From positions 1 to 48,520 of the forward strand of contig SXID01000183.1 of NCBI GenBank assembly GCA_005772955.1: DNA of 48,520 bases. Direction: 5' to 3'. The DNA is from Planctomycetia bacterium. GTDB taxonomy: Bacteria; Planctomycetota; Planctomycetia; Gemmatales; Gemmataceae. Under the pieces are notes generated by a model. It made no database searches. It was not told the DNA's origin and saw only the letters and a list, made by a program, of their open reading frames with translations. The first letter of the stretch is position 1; each line of letters starts with the position of its first letter. This document shows, piece by piece, positions 1-8,583 of the stretch. The translations under genes and the position numbers were made by a program.

Positions 1-3000
1 CGCATCCCCTGCCCCAACCCGTCGAGCAGCGCCGCGTCCGCACCGGGCGCCCGGCCTTCGGCGACAAGTTCCAGCACGCGCGCGATCTGTTTCGCATCGC
101 CCTTCGCGCCAACCATCGCGGCGACCCGCGACACAATCACCGGGCTCGGCTTCCGGCCCTTCGCGGTCAGCGTTTCGAGCAACTCGAAGCCGCACGCGCT
201 GGCAGAACTGAGCGCGGCGGTCACGGTCCACGGGTCGCCTGCGTCTTTCTCCAGAAGCGCGGCGAGTACCTTCGCAGCGTCAGAAGTCGGCATTGCGCCC
301 GCCGAGAACGCGAGTTGGAATCGTACGCGGGGCGAGGGATCAGTCGCGAACTTGGTCGCCCGCGTACACAGTGCGGCAGAGTCCGCGAAGAACGGCTCGG
401 ACAAGCGCAGCGCCTGCTCACGAACGCCGGCATCCGGGTCTTCGTAGGCTGGCAACACATCAGACGGTTTCAAGACACCCAGGCCGTGCAGCGCCCAGAG
501 CAAACTCACGCGACCCGGCTGGCCAGACGCAATTGGCAGCAGTTCGCGAATGCGTGCAACCGCGTCCTTGTCTTGCTTCTCCACGATCAACCGCTGCGCG
601 GTGAGTCGGCGCCCGGGGTTCGCGTTCGTGAGTTCCTCCGCGAGTTGTTTCGCGGTCATCACACTGAGGTCCGGCATCTTCGCGGGCTTGAAGCTCTTCG
701 GTGCGATGCGCCAGATACGGCCCCGGCCACGACTCTCCAGGTCCAGTTGCTTCTTGATGTCCTCCGGCAGTGACAACGGCGTTTCGATCACTTCGCGGTA
801 GAAGTCGAGAACGTAAATCGCGCCGTCCGGGCCGGTCTTGAGATCGACCGGACGGAACCAGTTGTCCGTCGAAGCGAGGAACTCTTTGTCCTCGTAGGCG
901 CGCACCGCGGTGAAGACGGCGCCCTTCTCTTTCAGCAGTTCGCGGTGAATGAGGTTGTTCGCGGGGTCGCACACGAAGTTGTTCCCGCGATACTCCTTCG
1001 GGAGCAGGTCCGCGGTGTAGATGAGCGGACTGCACGCGGACGTGATGTAGCCGCCGGGCACGAGTTCGGTGGTTGGGAATCGCTTCGCGTCAGGCGCACC
1101 GGCGCGGCGCGTTGTGCGTTCCACTCGCCACGGTTCAAACGGGCTGATGCGGAAGACCTTCGCGGCGGCCCCGTGTTCGGGGATGTCGAGCGTGACCGCG
1201 CTCACCGCGAGGTACGGGTTGCGCTTCAGGTAATGTTCCGGTAACACGATTTGCCGCAGGTGCTGGCTGTTGGTCGCGGTGAACCAGCGCTGGTAGTCGT
1301 CGGCGGCGAGACCGTACTGCCCGCCGGAGCTGGTCGGCTCCAAGCTGCCGGGCACGTCCGGCTTGAACCGGAAGCCGCGATTGCGCAACGAAAGCGGCGG
1401 CATGTCCTTCTTCTGTGGCGAGGTGATTGTGCCGCCGTCGCTGCCGCAGATGCCGTACACCCAGTTATCCAAGCCCCATTGCAGACTGTTCACCATCTGC
1501 TGAATGTTCGCGAGGTTGAAGCCGGTGTAGAGGACCGTTGTCTTGTCCGCTTTGCCGTCGCCGTTGGTATCTTCGAGGTACAGCAGGTCCGGTGCGACGG
1601 CGACGAGAAGACCGCCCTTGTACGACATCACGCCCATCGGGAACCGTAGCCCTTCGGCGAACGTGCTTACAGTCTCGAACAGGCCGTCGCCGTCCTTGTC
1701 GATCAGGCACTTGATCTTGCCGCGCGTCTCGTTGCCAGTGCCGACACCGCCGTTCGGGTAGCCGCGCATCTCGCACACGAACAGCCGGCCCTTTTCGTCG
1801 AAGCACATCGCAACGGGATCGACAATGTCCGGCTCGCTCGCCACGAGCGACACTGCGATACCTTCGGGGATTTTGAACGTCGCGAGCTCCTCCTTCGGAG
1901 TGAGCGCACCGGGCGGCTTCGGCAGTTCCGCGACTTTCGAGGTGAGATCCTTCACCTTCGCAACGATCGCGTCTTCGATGGTCGTGCTCCACTTGCCGGG
2001 CATGCCGTAGTAGATCTGTGACGAGTCGGCCTCGTAGCCACCCTCCTTGAGAACGCGCGCGCTCGGGATGTAGGCCATCACGTCGTTCGCATAACCCATC
2101 ACCCACAGCGCGCGGCTCGTCGGAACATCCTTCTTCAAGCGAATCGCGTAGTCGATGACGACCTCGCCACCGAGCGCGACCCACAGGATTTGGTCACCGA
2201 GCGCCCAGGTTTGAACCGGGTAATGCGGGTATTCGTCACTAATCTTGCCGTCAGCTTCGAGTTGTTTGAGCAGCCGTTCCGCGCGTTTCTGAATCGCGAG
2301 TGTCTTGCTCAACGTGTCGGCCGCGAGCTGCGCCTTCGTGGGAACCGCCTCGAACTTCAACGTGATTTTCTCGTACTTCGCGGCGAACTTGCCGGTGACC
2401 GGCTTCGCGGTCTTCACGGTAGCCGCAACCGCGTCGGCGAGTTCCTTGCCGTACTGCTCGGCGAGTTCGATCTTGCGCCGCGGGAGCGGATTGGCGTCTG
2501 CACCGCAGCCGGTCCAGAACATCCCGACCGCGCCGGGGTGCGTCTTCTCGACCGCAATCTGTGCGAAGCCAGCGTAGTCGCCACTCCACTGCATCAGATC
2601 GAGCGTCGTGTTGTGGCACGCGTACCCGAACACCACCGCGACCTGCTTACCGTCCTTCCCTTCCGCGACCAGCACCGGCACTGAGTGATCGACCGGCCCG
2701 GCCGGGTTATTGCCGTTGATGACTCCCTTGTCTGTCGGCTGGCGGCGGTTCACCGCGAACGTCGCCTTCCCGGTGCCGTACTTGAGCGACACCGGTTGCA
2801 GGTTCTTCAGACACGCTCCAACCAGCGTGACGAGATCGTCTTTGAGTTGCTTCGTGTACGCATCGACTTTCGCGGCGTCTTCTTTCGTGAGCGGATACAT
2901 GTCCACGAGGTTCTCGCGAATCACCGGCCCGGAGTGCGTGTGCGATGCGCTGAGAATGAGTTCGTCACGCTTGATGGCGTGTTTCTTCTCGACCTCATTC

Positions 3001-3278
3001 GCAACTTGTTCTCCGAGTTCGCGCGGAATCCCGATCAGGTCGGTTGTGACCAGCACGAACCGCTTGCCGGCGGAATCTTCGAGGCACAGCGCCTTCGCGT
3101 AGAGGTCGTGAATCTTCCCGTTGGCGGGTTTGGTACGCGATGCGTACCCGGCCATCCACACCGCTTCTGCGGGCGTGATAACCTTCGTCGCCACTCCGGC
3201 CTTGTACGTATTCGCATCGGCCGCGAACCCCGGTACAGAAAAACCCAATGCTATGGCTAGCGTGAGCAGCGTTTTCAT
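1..3278 (-). CDS. Ceramidase-like domain fused to PVC-type membrane-bound dehydrogenase domain and HEAT-like region (C-terminus off window)
   Basis: The frame is open from an ATG at 3278 to the left edge, giving 1092 residues with no stop. Residues 1-20 are a signal peptide ending in GFAA. Residues about 25-455 resemble neutral/alkaline non-lysosomal ceramidases (PF04734): HTHSG at about 113-117, a YACHNTT segment and FWTGCGAD. From about residue 465 a second domain starts (GIAVSLVASEPDIVDP, then DEKGRLFVCEMRGYP), typical of the planctomycete TIGR02604/sorbosone-dehydrogenase-like beta-propeller. Residues after about 850 are helical and HEAT-like. Family members usually end in a CxxCH heme domain, which would lie outside the window. 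The ATG overlaps the stop of the upstream ceramidase-like gene (ATGA), so the two are probably translationally coupled. Secreted or periplasmic hydrolysis and oxidation of an amide- or sugar-containing substrate is inferred; the substrate is unknown. Confidence 0.85.
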   Translation of the reverse strand, partial: MKTLLTLAIALGFSVPGFAADANTYKAGVATKVITPAEAVWMAGYASRTKPANGKIHDLYAKALCLEDSAGKRFVLVTTDLIGIPRELGEQVANEVEKKHAIKRDELILSASHTHSGPVIRENLVDMYPLTKEDAAKVDAYTKQLKDDLVTLVGACLKNLQPVSLKYGTGKATFAVNRRQPTDKGVINGNNPAGPVDHSVPVLVAEGKDGKQVAVVFGYACHNTTLDLMQWSGDYAGFAQIAVEKTHPGAVGMFWTGCGADANPLPRRKIELAEQYGKELADAVAATVKTAKPVTGKFAAKYEKITLKFEAVPTKAQLAADTLSKTLAIQKRAERLLKQLEADGKISDEYPHYPVQTWALGDQILWVALGGEVVIDYAIRLKKDVPTSRALWVMGYANDVMAYIPSARVLKEGGYEADSSQIYYGMPGKWSTTIEDAIVAKVKDLTSKVAELPKPPGALTPKEELATFKIPEGIAVSLVASEPDIVDPVAMCFDEKGRLFVCEMRGYPNGGVGTGNETRGKIKCLIDKDGDGLFETVSTFAEGLRFPMGVMSYKGGLLVAVAPDLLYLEDTNGDGKADKTTVLYTGFNLANIQQMVNSLQWGLDNWVYGICGSDGGTITSPQKKDMPPLSLRNRGFRFKPDVPGSLEPTSSGGQYGLAADDYQRWFTATNSQHLRQIVLPEHYLKRNPYLAVSAVTLDIPEHGAAAKVFRISPFEPWRVERTTRRAGAPDAKRFPTTELVPGGYITSACSPLIYTADLLPKEYRGNNFVCDPANNLIHRELLKEKGAVFTAVRAYEDKEFLASTDNWFRPVDLKTGPDGAIYVLDFYREVIETPLSLPEDIKKQLDLESRGRGRIWRIAPKSFKPAKMPDLSVMTAKQLAEELTNANPGRRLTAQRLIVEKQDKDAVARIRELLPIASGQPGRVSLLWALHGLGVLKPSDVLPAYEDPDAGVREQALRLSEPFFADSAALCTRATKFATDPSPRVRFQLAFSAGAMPTSDAAKVLAALLEKDAGDPWTVTAALSSASACGFELLETLTAKGRKPSPVIVSRVAAMVGAKGDAKQIARVLELVAEGRAPGADAALLDGLGQGM

Positions 3279-4582
3279 GGCTTCCCTTTCATTTCTGCTT
3301 TGAGCAACTTCCGCATTGCGGCGTGCAAGATGTCTTCGGAGTCTGGGCCAGTCAGCGCGACGGTCGGCTCGTAGCCGCCTTCGAGGTACGCTTTCGCGGT
3401 CGGGATGTAACCCGGGCCATCGTCGCCGTAGGCCGCGACATTCACCACCACGTCCTCTCGCATCTTCTGGGCCGCGAGTTGGTACTCAACGAACGACTCG
3501 CCCGGCAGAAACAGGCTCAGCACTTTCCCGCCGAAGTCGAGGCAGTTCACTTCGATCGGCGTGTCCTTGCGCTTGAGCCATGCGAGCTGATACGCGGCGT
3601 TGTTCCGCTTCGCGGAGGTCGCCTTCTCGTCGTTCAGCGCCTTCGTACTCTCCTCCGCACTGAACGAGGCTTCTTTGCGTGGCGGCAGTTTTACCGCCTC
3701 GAAGCGCCAGTCCCACTCTTTCACTTCGGTTCGCTTCATGTCCCTGGATGCCGCAACCATCGCCGCGTGGATGCGGTCGCGCAGAACCGGGCGGTTCTCC
3801 TTCGAGCCGTCGTTGTACTTGCCCGCGGTCACGTTCCCGCCACAGCCGTTGAAGTACACCTGAAAGACCTTCGTTTCGTCCTGCAACTTCTGACGCGCCA
3901 AGCCGCAGAAATCTGCGCTCACGCGACCGTCCCCGTAATAACTCATTGGGTGGCACGCGTAGAAGTGCAGCGCCGCGAGTGCTCTGTCCCCATCGAAAAA
4001 GCTCAGCGTGCGCAAACGCGGGTCGATGAGTCCTTCCGGTGCGTCGCGTGCCTCCTTGTTCTTGGTCGCGCTCGTGCGAGTGAACTTCACCTTGCCGTCG
4101 TCGCCTAGCACGCGACGGTTCGACGCGACTTCCTTCACCTCCGCGGACCCGGTCCCGACGTGCGTGAACTTCACCGACTTCATCACAGACGCTTTCAACG
4201 CGTCCTCGCTCTTCTTCACGCACTCCGCGTAATACTTCAGGTCAAGCGACTTCGCGGCTTTCGCGGCGGCGATGAGTTTTTCGGCTTCCAAGTCCGCGAA
4301 GGGCGCGTTGTGCGGGTGAACACAGTGCAGCGAAACGTGTTCGGGAGTGGTGTGGGCCGCATCCGCGAGCGCCTTTCGCCAGATGCGGAACGCTTCGTTG
4401 CGAAGTCCGGTCCAATCGACCGCGCACAGCACGACCGGTTTACCGACACCGAGCAGCACTACGCCGAGCGCCCGCAGCGGGTCATCGACACCGCGAACTG
4501 GCGTGATCCAACCGCCACACAGCGGGTGATCTTCGGGTGGCGTGACATCGCACGCGAACGTCGCAATGTGGAGAGGCGGCAT
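3275..4582 (-). CDS. Neutral/alkaline non-lysosomal ceramidase-like protein
   Basis: This 435-residue protein reads MPPLHIATFACDVTPP, the usual opening of planctomycete ceramidase-like proteins. Supporting motifs are HPHNAP near residue 89, FYACHPMSYYGDG near 205 and VYFNGCGGNVTAGKYND near 250, which correspond to metal-binding His segments and the glycine-rich segment of PF04734. The frame stays open upstream to 4810, but that stretch translates an inverted repeat (4592-4703) and the end of the EamA gene, so the ATG at 4582 is the better start. No signal peptide is visible from this start, unlike the downstream paralogue. The stop overlaps the ATG of the next gene (ATGA at 3275-3278). The role is probably hydrolysis of an N-acyl or related bond; the true substrate is unknown. 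Confidence 0.85.
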   Translation of the reverse strand: MPPLHIATFACDVTPPEDHPLCGGWITPVRGVDDPLRALGVVLLGVGKPVVLCAVDWTGLRNEAFRIWRKALADAAHTTPEHVSLHCVHPHNAPFADLEAEKLIAAAKAAKSLDLKYYAECVKKSEDALKASVMKSVKFTHVGTGSAEVKEVASNRRVLGDDGKVKFTRTSATKNKEARDAPEGLIDPRLRTLSFFDGDRALAALHFYACHPMSYYGDGRVSADFCGLARQKLQDETKVFQVYFNGCGGNVTAGKYNDGSKENRPVLRDRIHAAMVAASRDMKRTEVKEWDWRFEAVKLPPRKEASFSAEESTKALNDEKATSAKRNNAAYQLAWLKRKDTPIEVNCLDFGGKVLSLFLPGESFVEYQLAAQKMREDVVVNVAAYGDDGPGYIPTAKAYLEGGYEPTVALTGPDSEDILHAAMRKLLKAEMKGKP

Positions 4583-4591
4583 GGGATTACC

Positions 4592-4703
4592 AAGAAACGG
4601 ACTAACCACAGAGACACAGAGACACAGAGTAGACAGGAGAGAATGCGTTTTGAAAACAGTCTTCTCGGTATTTCTCTGTGCCTCTGTGGTTATTCCGTTT
4701 CTT
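4592..4703. repeat. Long inverted repeat of the 'ACCACAGAGACACAGAG' type
   Basis: The arms at 4592-4624 and 4671-4703 are 33 bases each and match at about 30 positions. They contain AACCACAGAG on the left and CTCTGTGGTT on the right. The 46-base centre also has partly complementary ends, so the unit can fold into one long hairpin. It sits between two minus-strand genes, and its right arm includes the last codons and the stop of the EamA gene. Translated, it gives the low-complexity peptide LCLCVSVV. It is probably a dispersed intergenic repeat that may also act as a transcription terminator; no transposase or poly-T tract accompanies it. Confidence 0.85.
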
Positions 4704-5637
4704 GTTTCCGTGGTAGGTATCGCCACACGAGCGCGAGCAGAATTAGCGTACCGCCTACGAGCATCCACATGTTCGGCGTGTCCTTCTCCGGCGTGATCAG
4801 GTACGCCCACACAGGGTTAAGAAGCGGCTCGATGAGCGTGATGATCGCGGCTTCTTGTGGCGAAACGGTGCGCAGCCCGCGTGCGAACAGCCAATACGGG
4901 AATGCCATCTGGAACGCACCGAACACAAACAGAACCATGACCTGACACGCGCTCGGGGCCGTCGCCCAACCGACGAACGCGGTCGGGCCGTCCGCCATTA
5001 ACACGAACAGCCCGATCGCGGCCGCACTGCCCAGCAAGTTGATAGCGACGAGCCACGCGGCCGAGTGCTCGCGTAGGTGGCGGAGAAACAGCACGACGAT
5101 CGCATACACAACGCCACTTCCTAGCCCCAGGAGCAGTTGAAGCATCTGCTTGTTGCGCTGCGCGCCGTCGAAATCGGATGGAAGGTTGCGCGGCCAGTTC
5201 CCCGCGACGATCACTGTGGCACCCGCCGCCGCGAGCACTACGGCGAGCCACCCTCGCCGGTCGCCGCGCTCGCCGATTGCCAATACCGCGAACAGGTACA
5301 CCCACACCGGCGCGGTGTTTTGGAGGAAGATTGCGTTCGCCGCCGGGCCGTCGAGCGCGGAGAGGTACACGCCACTCATCACCGCGAACGCTGCTACCAT
5401 GCCTAGCATCGGCAGACGGAACGTCACCTCAACGCGATAGACCAGCGCGAGCATGACCATGCCGCCGAACAGCCCCCGATAGAACGCGATCTGGAGAGGC
5501 GTGAGGAGCGGTTCGTCCAATCCGAGGCCGAGCGGTTCGCGCAGCAACCGCATGAAGACGCTACCGAGGCTCCACAGAACTGCAGCCAGAATCAGGCACA
5601 GCCTGGCGCGGGCGAGCGAGGGGTTTCCGGCCGACAT
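4690..5637 (-). CDS. EamA/DMT-superfamily transporter
   Basis: This 315-residue polytopic membrane protein has about ten hydrophobic helices arranged as two EamA-like halves. The first half includes LCLILAAVLWSLGSVFMRLL and FLQNTAPVWVYLFAVLAIGER; the second includes SPQEAAIITLIEPLLNPVWAYL, the conserved EamA end-of-repeat signature with an acidic residue and Pro. The family exports or imports small metabolites across the inner membrane, and the substrate cannot be predicted. An in-frame TTG one codon upstream is an alternative start; the ATG at 5637 has a weak GGTGGTGA ribosome site. The last codons (RKQETE) and the stop lie in the right arm of the inverted repeat, so the C-terminus may have been altered by insertion of that repeat. 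Confidence 0.9.
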   Translation of the reverse strand: MSAGNPSLARARLCLILAAVLWSLGSVFMRLLREPLGLGLDEPLLTPLQIAFYRGLFGGMVMLALVYRVEVTFRLPMLGMVAAFAVMSGVYLSALDGPAANAIFLQNTAPVWVYLFAVLAIGERGDRRGWLAVVLAAAGATVIVAGNWPRNLPSDFDGAQRNKQMLQLLLGLGSGVVYAIVVLFLRHLREHSAAWLVAINLLGSAAAIGLFVLMADGPTAFVGWATAPSACQVMVLFVFGAFQMAFPYWLFARGLRTVSPQEAAIITLIEPLLNPVWAYLITPEKDTPNMWMLVGGTLILLALVWRYLPRKQETE

Positions 5638-5866
5638 CAATCACCACCGTGGCTGCTCGGAATTGATCACACGAGAGGTGATTATTGATACGACGTGGGC
5701 GGAAGGCCATCTGGAACGTTGAGGGTTTCTTGTACCCCAGTCGGTCCAGAGGATTCGACACCACAGTCGGCCGCGTGCGGACCGAGTGACTCGCGAGGAC
5801 CGCGAACAGCACCGCGCCCGTTCCGACGATCCACAACCACACCGAAAGTCGGAACCTCGGCGCCAC
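5561..5866 (-). CDS. Possible small single-pass membrane protein
   Basis: A GTG-initiated frame of 101 codons starts with MAPRFRLSVWLWIVGTGAVL, a positively charged end followed by one hydrophobic helix (residues about 7-27). The first 60 codons have GC-rich third positions like real genes nearby. The last 76 bases overlap the start of the EamA gene in another frame, and that part looks like shadow sequence. It could be a genuine small protein with an over-extended end, a decayed gene, or chance. No family is recognised. The remaining sequence from 5867 to 6010 holds no gene I can support. Confidence 0.3.
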   Translation of the reverse strand: MAPRFRLSVWLWIVGTGAVLFAVLASHSVRTRPTVVSNPLDRLGYKKPSTFQMAFRPRRINNHLSCDQFRAATVVIDVGRKPLARPRQAVPDSGCSSVEPR

Positions 5867-6010
5867 CGAACGATTCGCCAGAGGTTAGCTGCAAGGCGGA
5901 AGGCTTCGCGGACTTATCGATGGGTAGTGGTCGGACCGGGTCGGTATCTGGGGCGTCGGATCGAGGCACGCGGCCTTGGTTCACGAATTCCTAGCGAGCA
6001 GATTGGCTCG

Positions 6011-7516
6011 TTACTGTTCCGGTGCGAGGTGCGAGGTACGAAGCGTGCGTAGGCGGGTGAGGAGCGGTTTTGGTTGGTCAGAGCCGTCGAGCAGCCCACC
6101 ATGCGGAACCAAGTGCGGCTCCGCGTCCGACCAGTGATCCCAGGTCACCGTGCAAACCTGCGGCCAACACAGAGCAAGCGCCACTAACGAAGCGCCCCAC
6201 TCGGCCTGTCCTTCGGGCGAGGGCCGCGACAGCCACCCCGGTTTCCAGAGCGACTGTCCCTGTTTGAGCGCCTCGCGGTCCGGTTCGTCGGACGACGGCA
6301 AACTCAGAACAACATCAAGTGGTAAACCGAGCATCCCGAAAACATCGAAGAGGCGAGCAGTGTCGAGCAGGTCGCGCGGCATACTTCCGCGCGGGCGGGT
6401 TGCGGCACGCACTTCCAGTTCTACCGCCGAAAGCCGGACGCCCGCGCGAACTAGGTCGTCGGGGAACGTGATCGGTGAGATCGTCTGTTCCTCGTCCACG
6501 AGGTACTCGCCCCACGGTTGCGCGACACTCAGAATCAGGTCCAGACTGGAATCGACCTGTGCCGCCGCTTCGAACAGTCGAAACGCGAGCCGGAGTCGGT
6601 CGTCATCCTGAAGACCCAACGCGTCGGCGTGGTTGAATCCGGCGCACACCACCCAGCGGTGAACGTCGCCTTTATAGCGGTTGATCGCGGTTTCCAGGAA
6701 GTCACACATGCACGCGGCGAGTGTTGGTAAGTCGGTCGCCCAGCCGGATGCCCACGCGGGGATCATCCCCGGCGCGAGGTCGATGACCGGCCCGATGGTC
6801 ACCGGCAGGCCCGCGGAACAGGCAGCGGCAACGGCCGCGTCCGATTCGGTCCAGTCATATAGGGCCTCGTTCGGTTCGATATCAGCCCAGCAAATGCACA
6901 CCGAGGCCGCCGTGAAGACGCGGCAATACTCGTCGATCGCGGCGCTGCGCAGTGGCCGCTTGTGACGTGCAGCAAGCCGCGTCTCGATTGGCCCCTCGGC
7001 CTTGTGGCGTGTCGCGAGCATTTGTGAGGTGTAGTCCCGCGCGAGCCGGTCCGCGAGAGCATGCGCCTGTTCGAGTACACGAGTTGCTAGTGTGTCAGCC
7101 TCCTGACCGTTCGGAGTCAGGACTGCGTGCCCGAACTGCCGGCTGGCCTCCGCGACCGCGCGATCGAAGTCCGTGGCGGTCCGCAGCCCGATCGACTGCC
7201 ACTCCGCGGTCTGCGTACGGACCTGGTTCAGTTTGCCCCGCGCGAGTTCGACCAGCAACCGGTACGGTTCGCCCCGTTCACGGAGCGTGGTCGTCGTGAC
7301 CACAAGGGTTCCGAACGGGTCGATTGGCCACGGAACAATTAGGTAACCGCTCTCATTCTGAGGGCGTGTGAGGGTCAGTAACCCGTCCGTGATCGAAACG
7401 GTCGTCGGTCCAGGCGTCATGTCGTGATAGCCGACACTCGCAACACACGCCTCCCCCAGGACCACCGCAGCGGCACCTGAGAGAGGGTTCGGCAGTAGAA
7501 AGGACATGGACCCCAT
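6011..7516 (-). CDS. GH10-like TIM-barrel protein with altered active site
   Basis: The chosen start (MGSMSFLLPNP, ATG at 7516; another ATG at 7507) gives about 501 residues. The first 190 residues form a beta-rich and then helical N-terminal part. From about residue 210 the chain resembles glycoside hydrolase family 10 xylanases: a CICWADIEPNEALYDWTESD segment like the family's FNxxTPENxMKW region, then VHRWVVCAGFNHADAL where GH10 enzymes have WDVVNE, and LSAVELEV where they have the nucleophile strand TELD. The acid/base Glu appears to be missing, while a Glu is present at the nucleophile strand. Members like this occur in planctomycetes and may bind or cleave a glycan in a non-standard way. 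The gene follows lpxI after about 180 bases, so it may have its own promoter. The frame reaches 7699, but the extra N-terminus looks non-coding. Confidence 0.75.
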   Translation of the reverse strand: MGSMSFLLPNPLSGAAAVVLGEACVASVGYHDMTPGPTTVSITDGLLTLTRPQNESGYLIVPWPIDPFGTLVVTTTTLRERGEPYRLLVELARGKLNQVRTQTAEWQSIGLRTATDFDRAVAEASRQFGHAVLTPNGQEADTLATRVLEQAHALADRLARDYTSQMLATRHKAEGPIETRLAARHKRPLRSAAIDEYCRVFTAASVCICWADIEPNEALYDWTESDAAVAAACSAGLPVTIGPVIDLAPGMIPAWASGWATDLPTLAACMCDFLETAINRYKGDVHRWVVCAGFNHADALGLQDDDRLRLAFRLFEAAAQVDSSLDLILSVAQPWGEYLVDEEQTISPITFPDDLVRAGVRLSAVELEVRAATRPRGSMPRDLLDTARLFDVFGMLGLPLDVVLSLPSSDEPDREALKQGQSLWKPGWLSRPSPEGQAEWGASLVALALCWPQVCTVTWDHWSDAEPHLVPHGGLLDGSDQPKPLLTRLRTLRTSHLAPEQ

Positions 7517-7695
7517 GCGTGTCTCAAATCCGCTCTCAGGCGCAGAACCAGAACGAGCCAGGCGGTTGTGATCTACGAGGCATGATTGGTGCCCCGGGGC
7601 GCTGATGTAGTTATATCCGCACGAGCGGTCGGAAGGGAACAGTGTCCGCCGGTCGCAAAGCTGAGTAACTCGCGAAACCGCCAGTCTATGCGACC

Positions 7696-8583
7696 TCACA
7701 CCGTGGGAGGGGAGATCAGACTGGTGATAGTGATGCCGTACTTTTCAGCGAGCGCGACCGTGGCCGCCGAATCAATGACGATGGTCCGCCCGGCCTCGAT
7801 CGCGAGCGCCGTGGCCCCAGCCTTTCGCATTGTCTCGATAGTTCGCGTTCCCACAGTCGGGACGTCGAACCGGCGGTCCTGTTCGGGCTTGGCCACCTTC
7901 ACGACGACGAACGCGTTCCGTCGGCACAGTTCGCCAGCCCGGAGAATGGCGAGGTCTGTCCCCTCGATCGCCTCAACCGCAAGAACGGCACGCTCGCGGA
8001 CCATGACGCTCTGGCCGACATCAAGCCGGCCCATTTCACGCGCCAGATGCCAGCCGAACGCGATGTCCTGTTGCTCGCCCTTGGTCGGCTTCCGCCGCGT
8101 CAACACGCCTTCGCTCACGAGCAACTCCGGGCACAGGTCCAAGGCTGATACGCATTCCAGACCTTCCGCCCTCAGTTCGTTGATGCCACCGAGGAGGAGG
8201 GAGTCATCGTTATTCGCGTTGCGGCGCCGGAAAAACCAGAACCGGATCATGCGCCAGTCCGGGACGAGGAGGAACCAGCGCCACGGGCTGAACAACACCC
8301 GCTTCTCGAACTTCCCCGCCATAGTCCACCGCTTCACCCCGCCACGACGGAACGCGCGAATGATTGTCCCAATGGACATGCGTCGGAGCCAGGTGAACTC
8401 CGTGCAGATGGATCTGAGGACTGGGTCTGCCATGCCGTGAGCCGCGACGCACACGACCGGGATGCCGCACTCGCGGGCCTTCTCCGCGAACACGACGGGG
8501 AACCGCCCGCCGCACGCGAGCAACCCCACTGGTTCGCGGGATTCGAACGCGCCACCACCGGAGAGAACCGCACCGGGAACCAT
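7696..8583 (-). CDS. lpxI: UDP-2,3-diacylglucosamine diphosphatase LpxI
   Basis: This 295-residue protein carries LpxI (DUF1009) features: an N-terminal GLLACGGRFPVVFAEKAR segment, KPTKGEQQDIAFGWHLAREMGRLDVGQSV in the middle, and near the C-terminus KPEQDRRFDVPTVG followed by TIETMRKAGATALAIEAG. LpxI hydrolyses UDP-2,3-diacylglucosamine to lipid X and UMP in the cytoplasm, the step done by LpxH or LpxG in other bacteria. Its ATG follows the lpxD stop with no gap (TAG then ATG), so the two are translated together. The length is close to typical LpxI. This supports a lipid A pathway in this planctomycete. Confidence 0.93.
   Translation of the reverse strand: MVPGAVLSGGGAFESREPVGLLACGGRFPVVFAEKARECGIPVVCVAAHGMADPVLRSICTEFTWLRRMSIGTIIRAFRRGGVKRWTMAGKFEKRVLFSPWRWFLLVPDWRMIRFWFFRRRNANNDDSLLLGGINELRAEGLECVSALDLCPELLVSEGVLTRRKPTKGEQQDIAFGWHLAREMGRLDVGQSVMVRERAVLAVEAIEGTDLAILRAGELCRRNAFVVVKVAKPEQDRRFDVPTVGTRTIETMRKAGATALAIEAGRTIVIDSAATVALAEKYGITITSLISPPTV

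Noticed and set aside
4583-4810. N-terminal extension of the ceramidase-like gene
   Set aside because: It translates the inverted repeat and the end of the EamA gene, not a protein domain.
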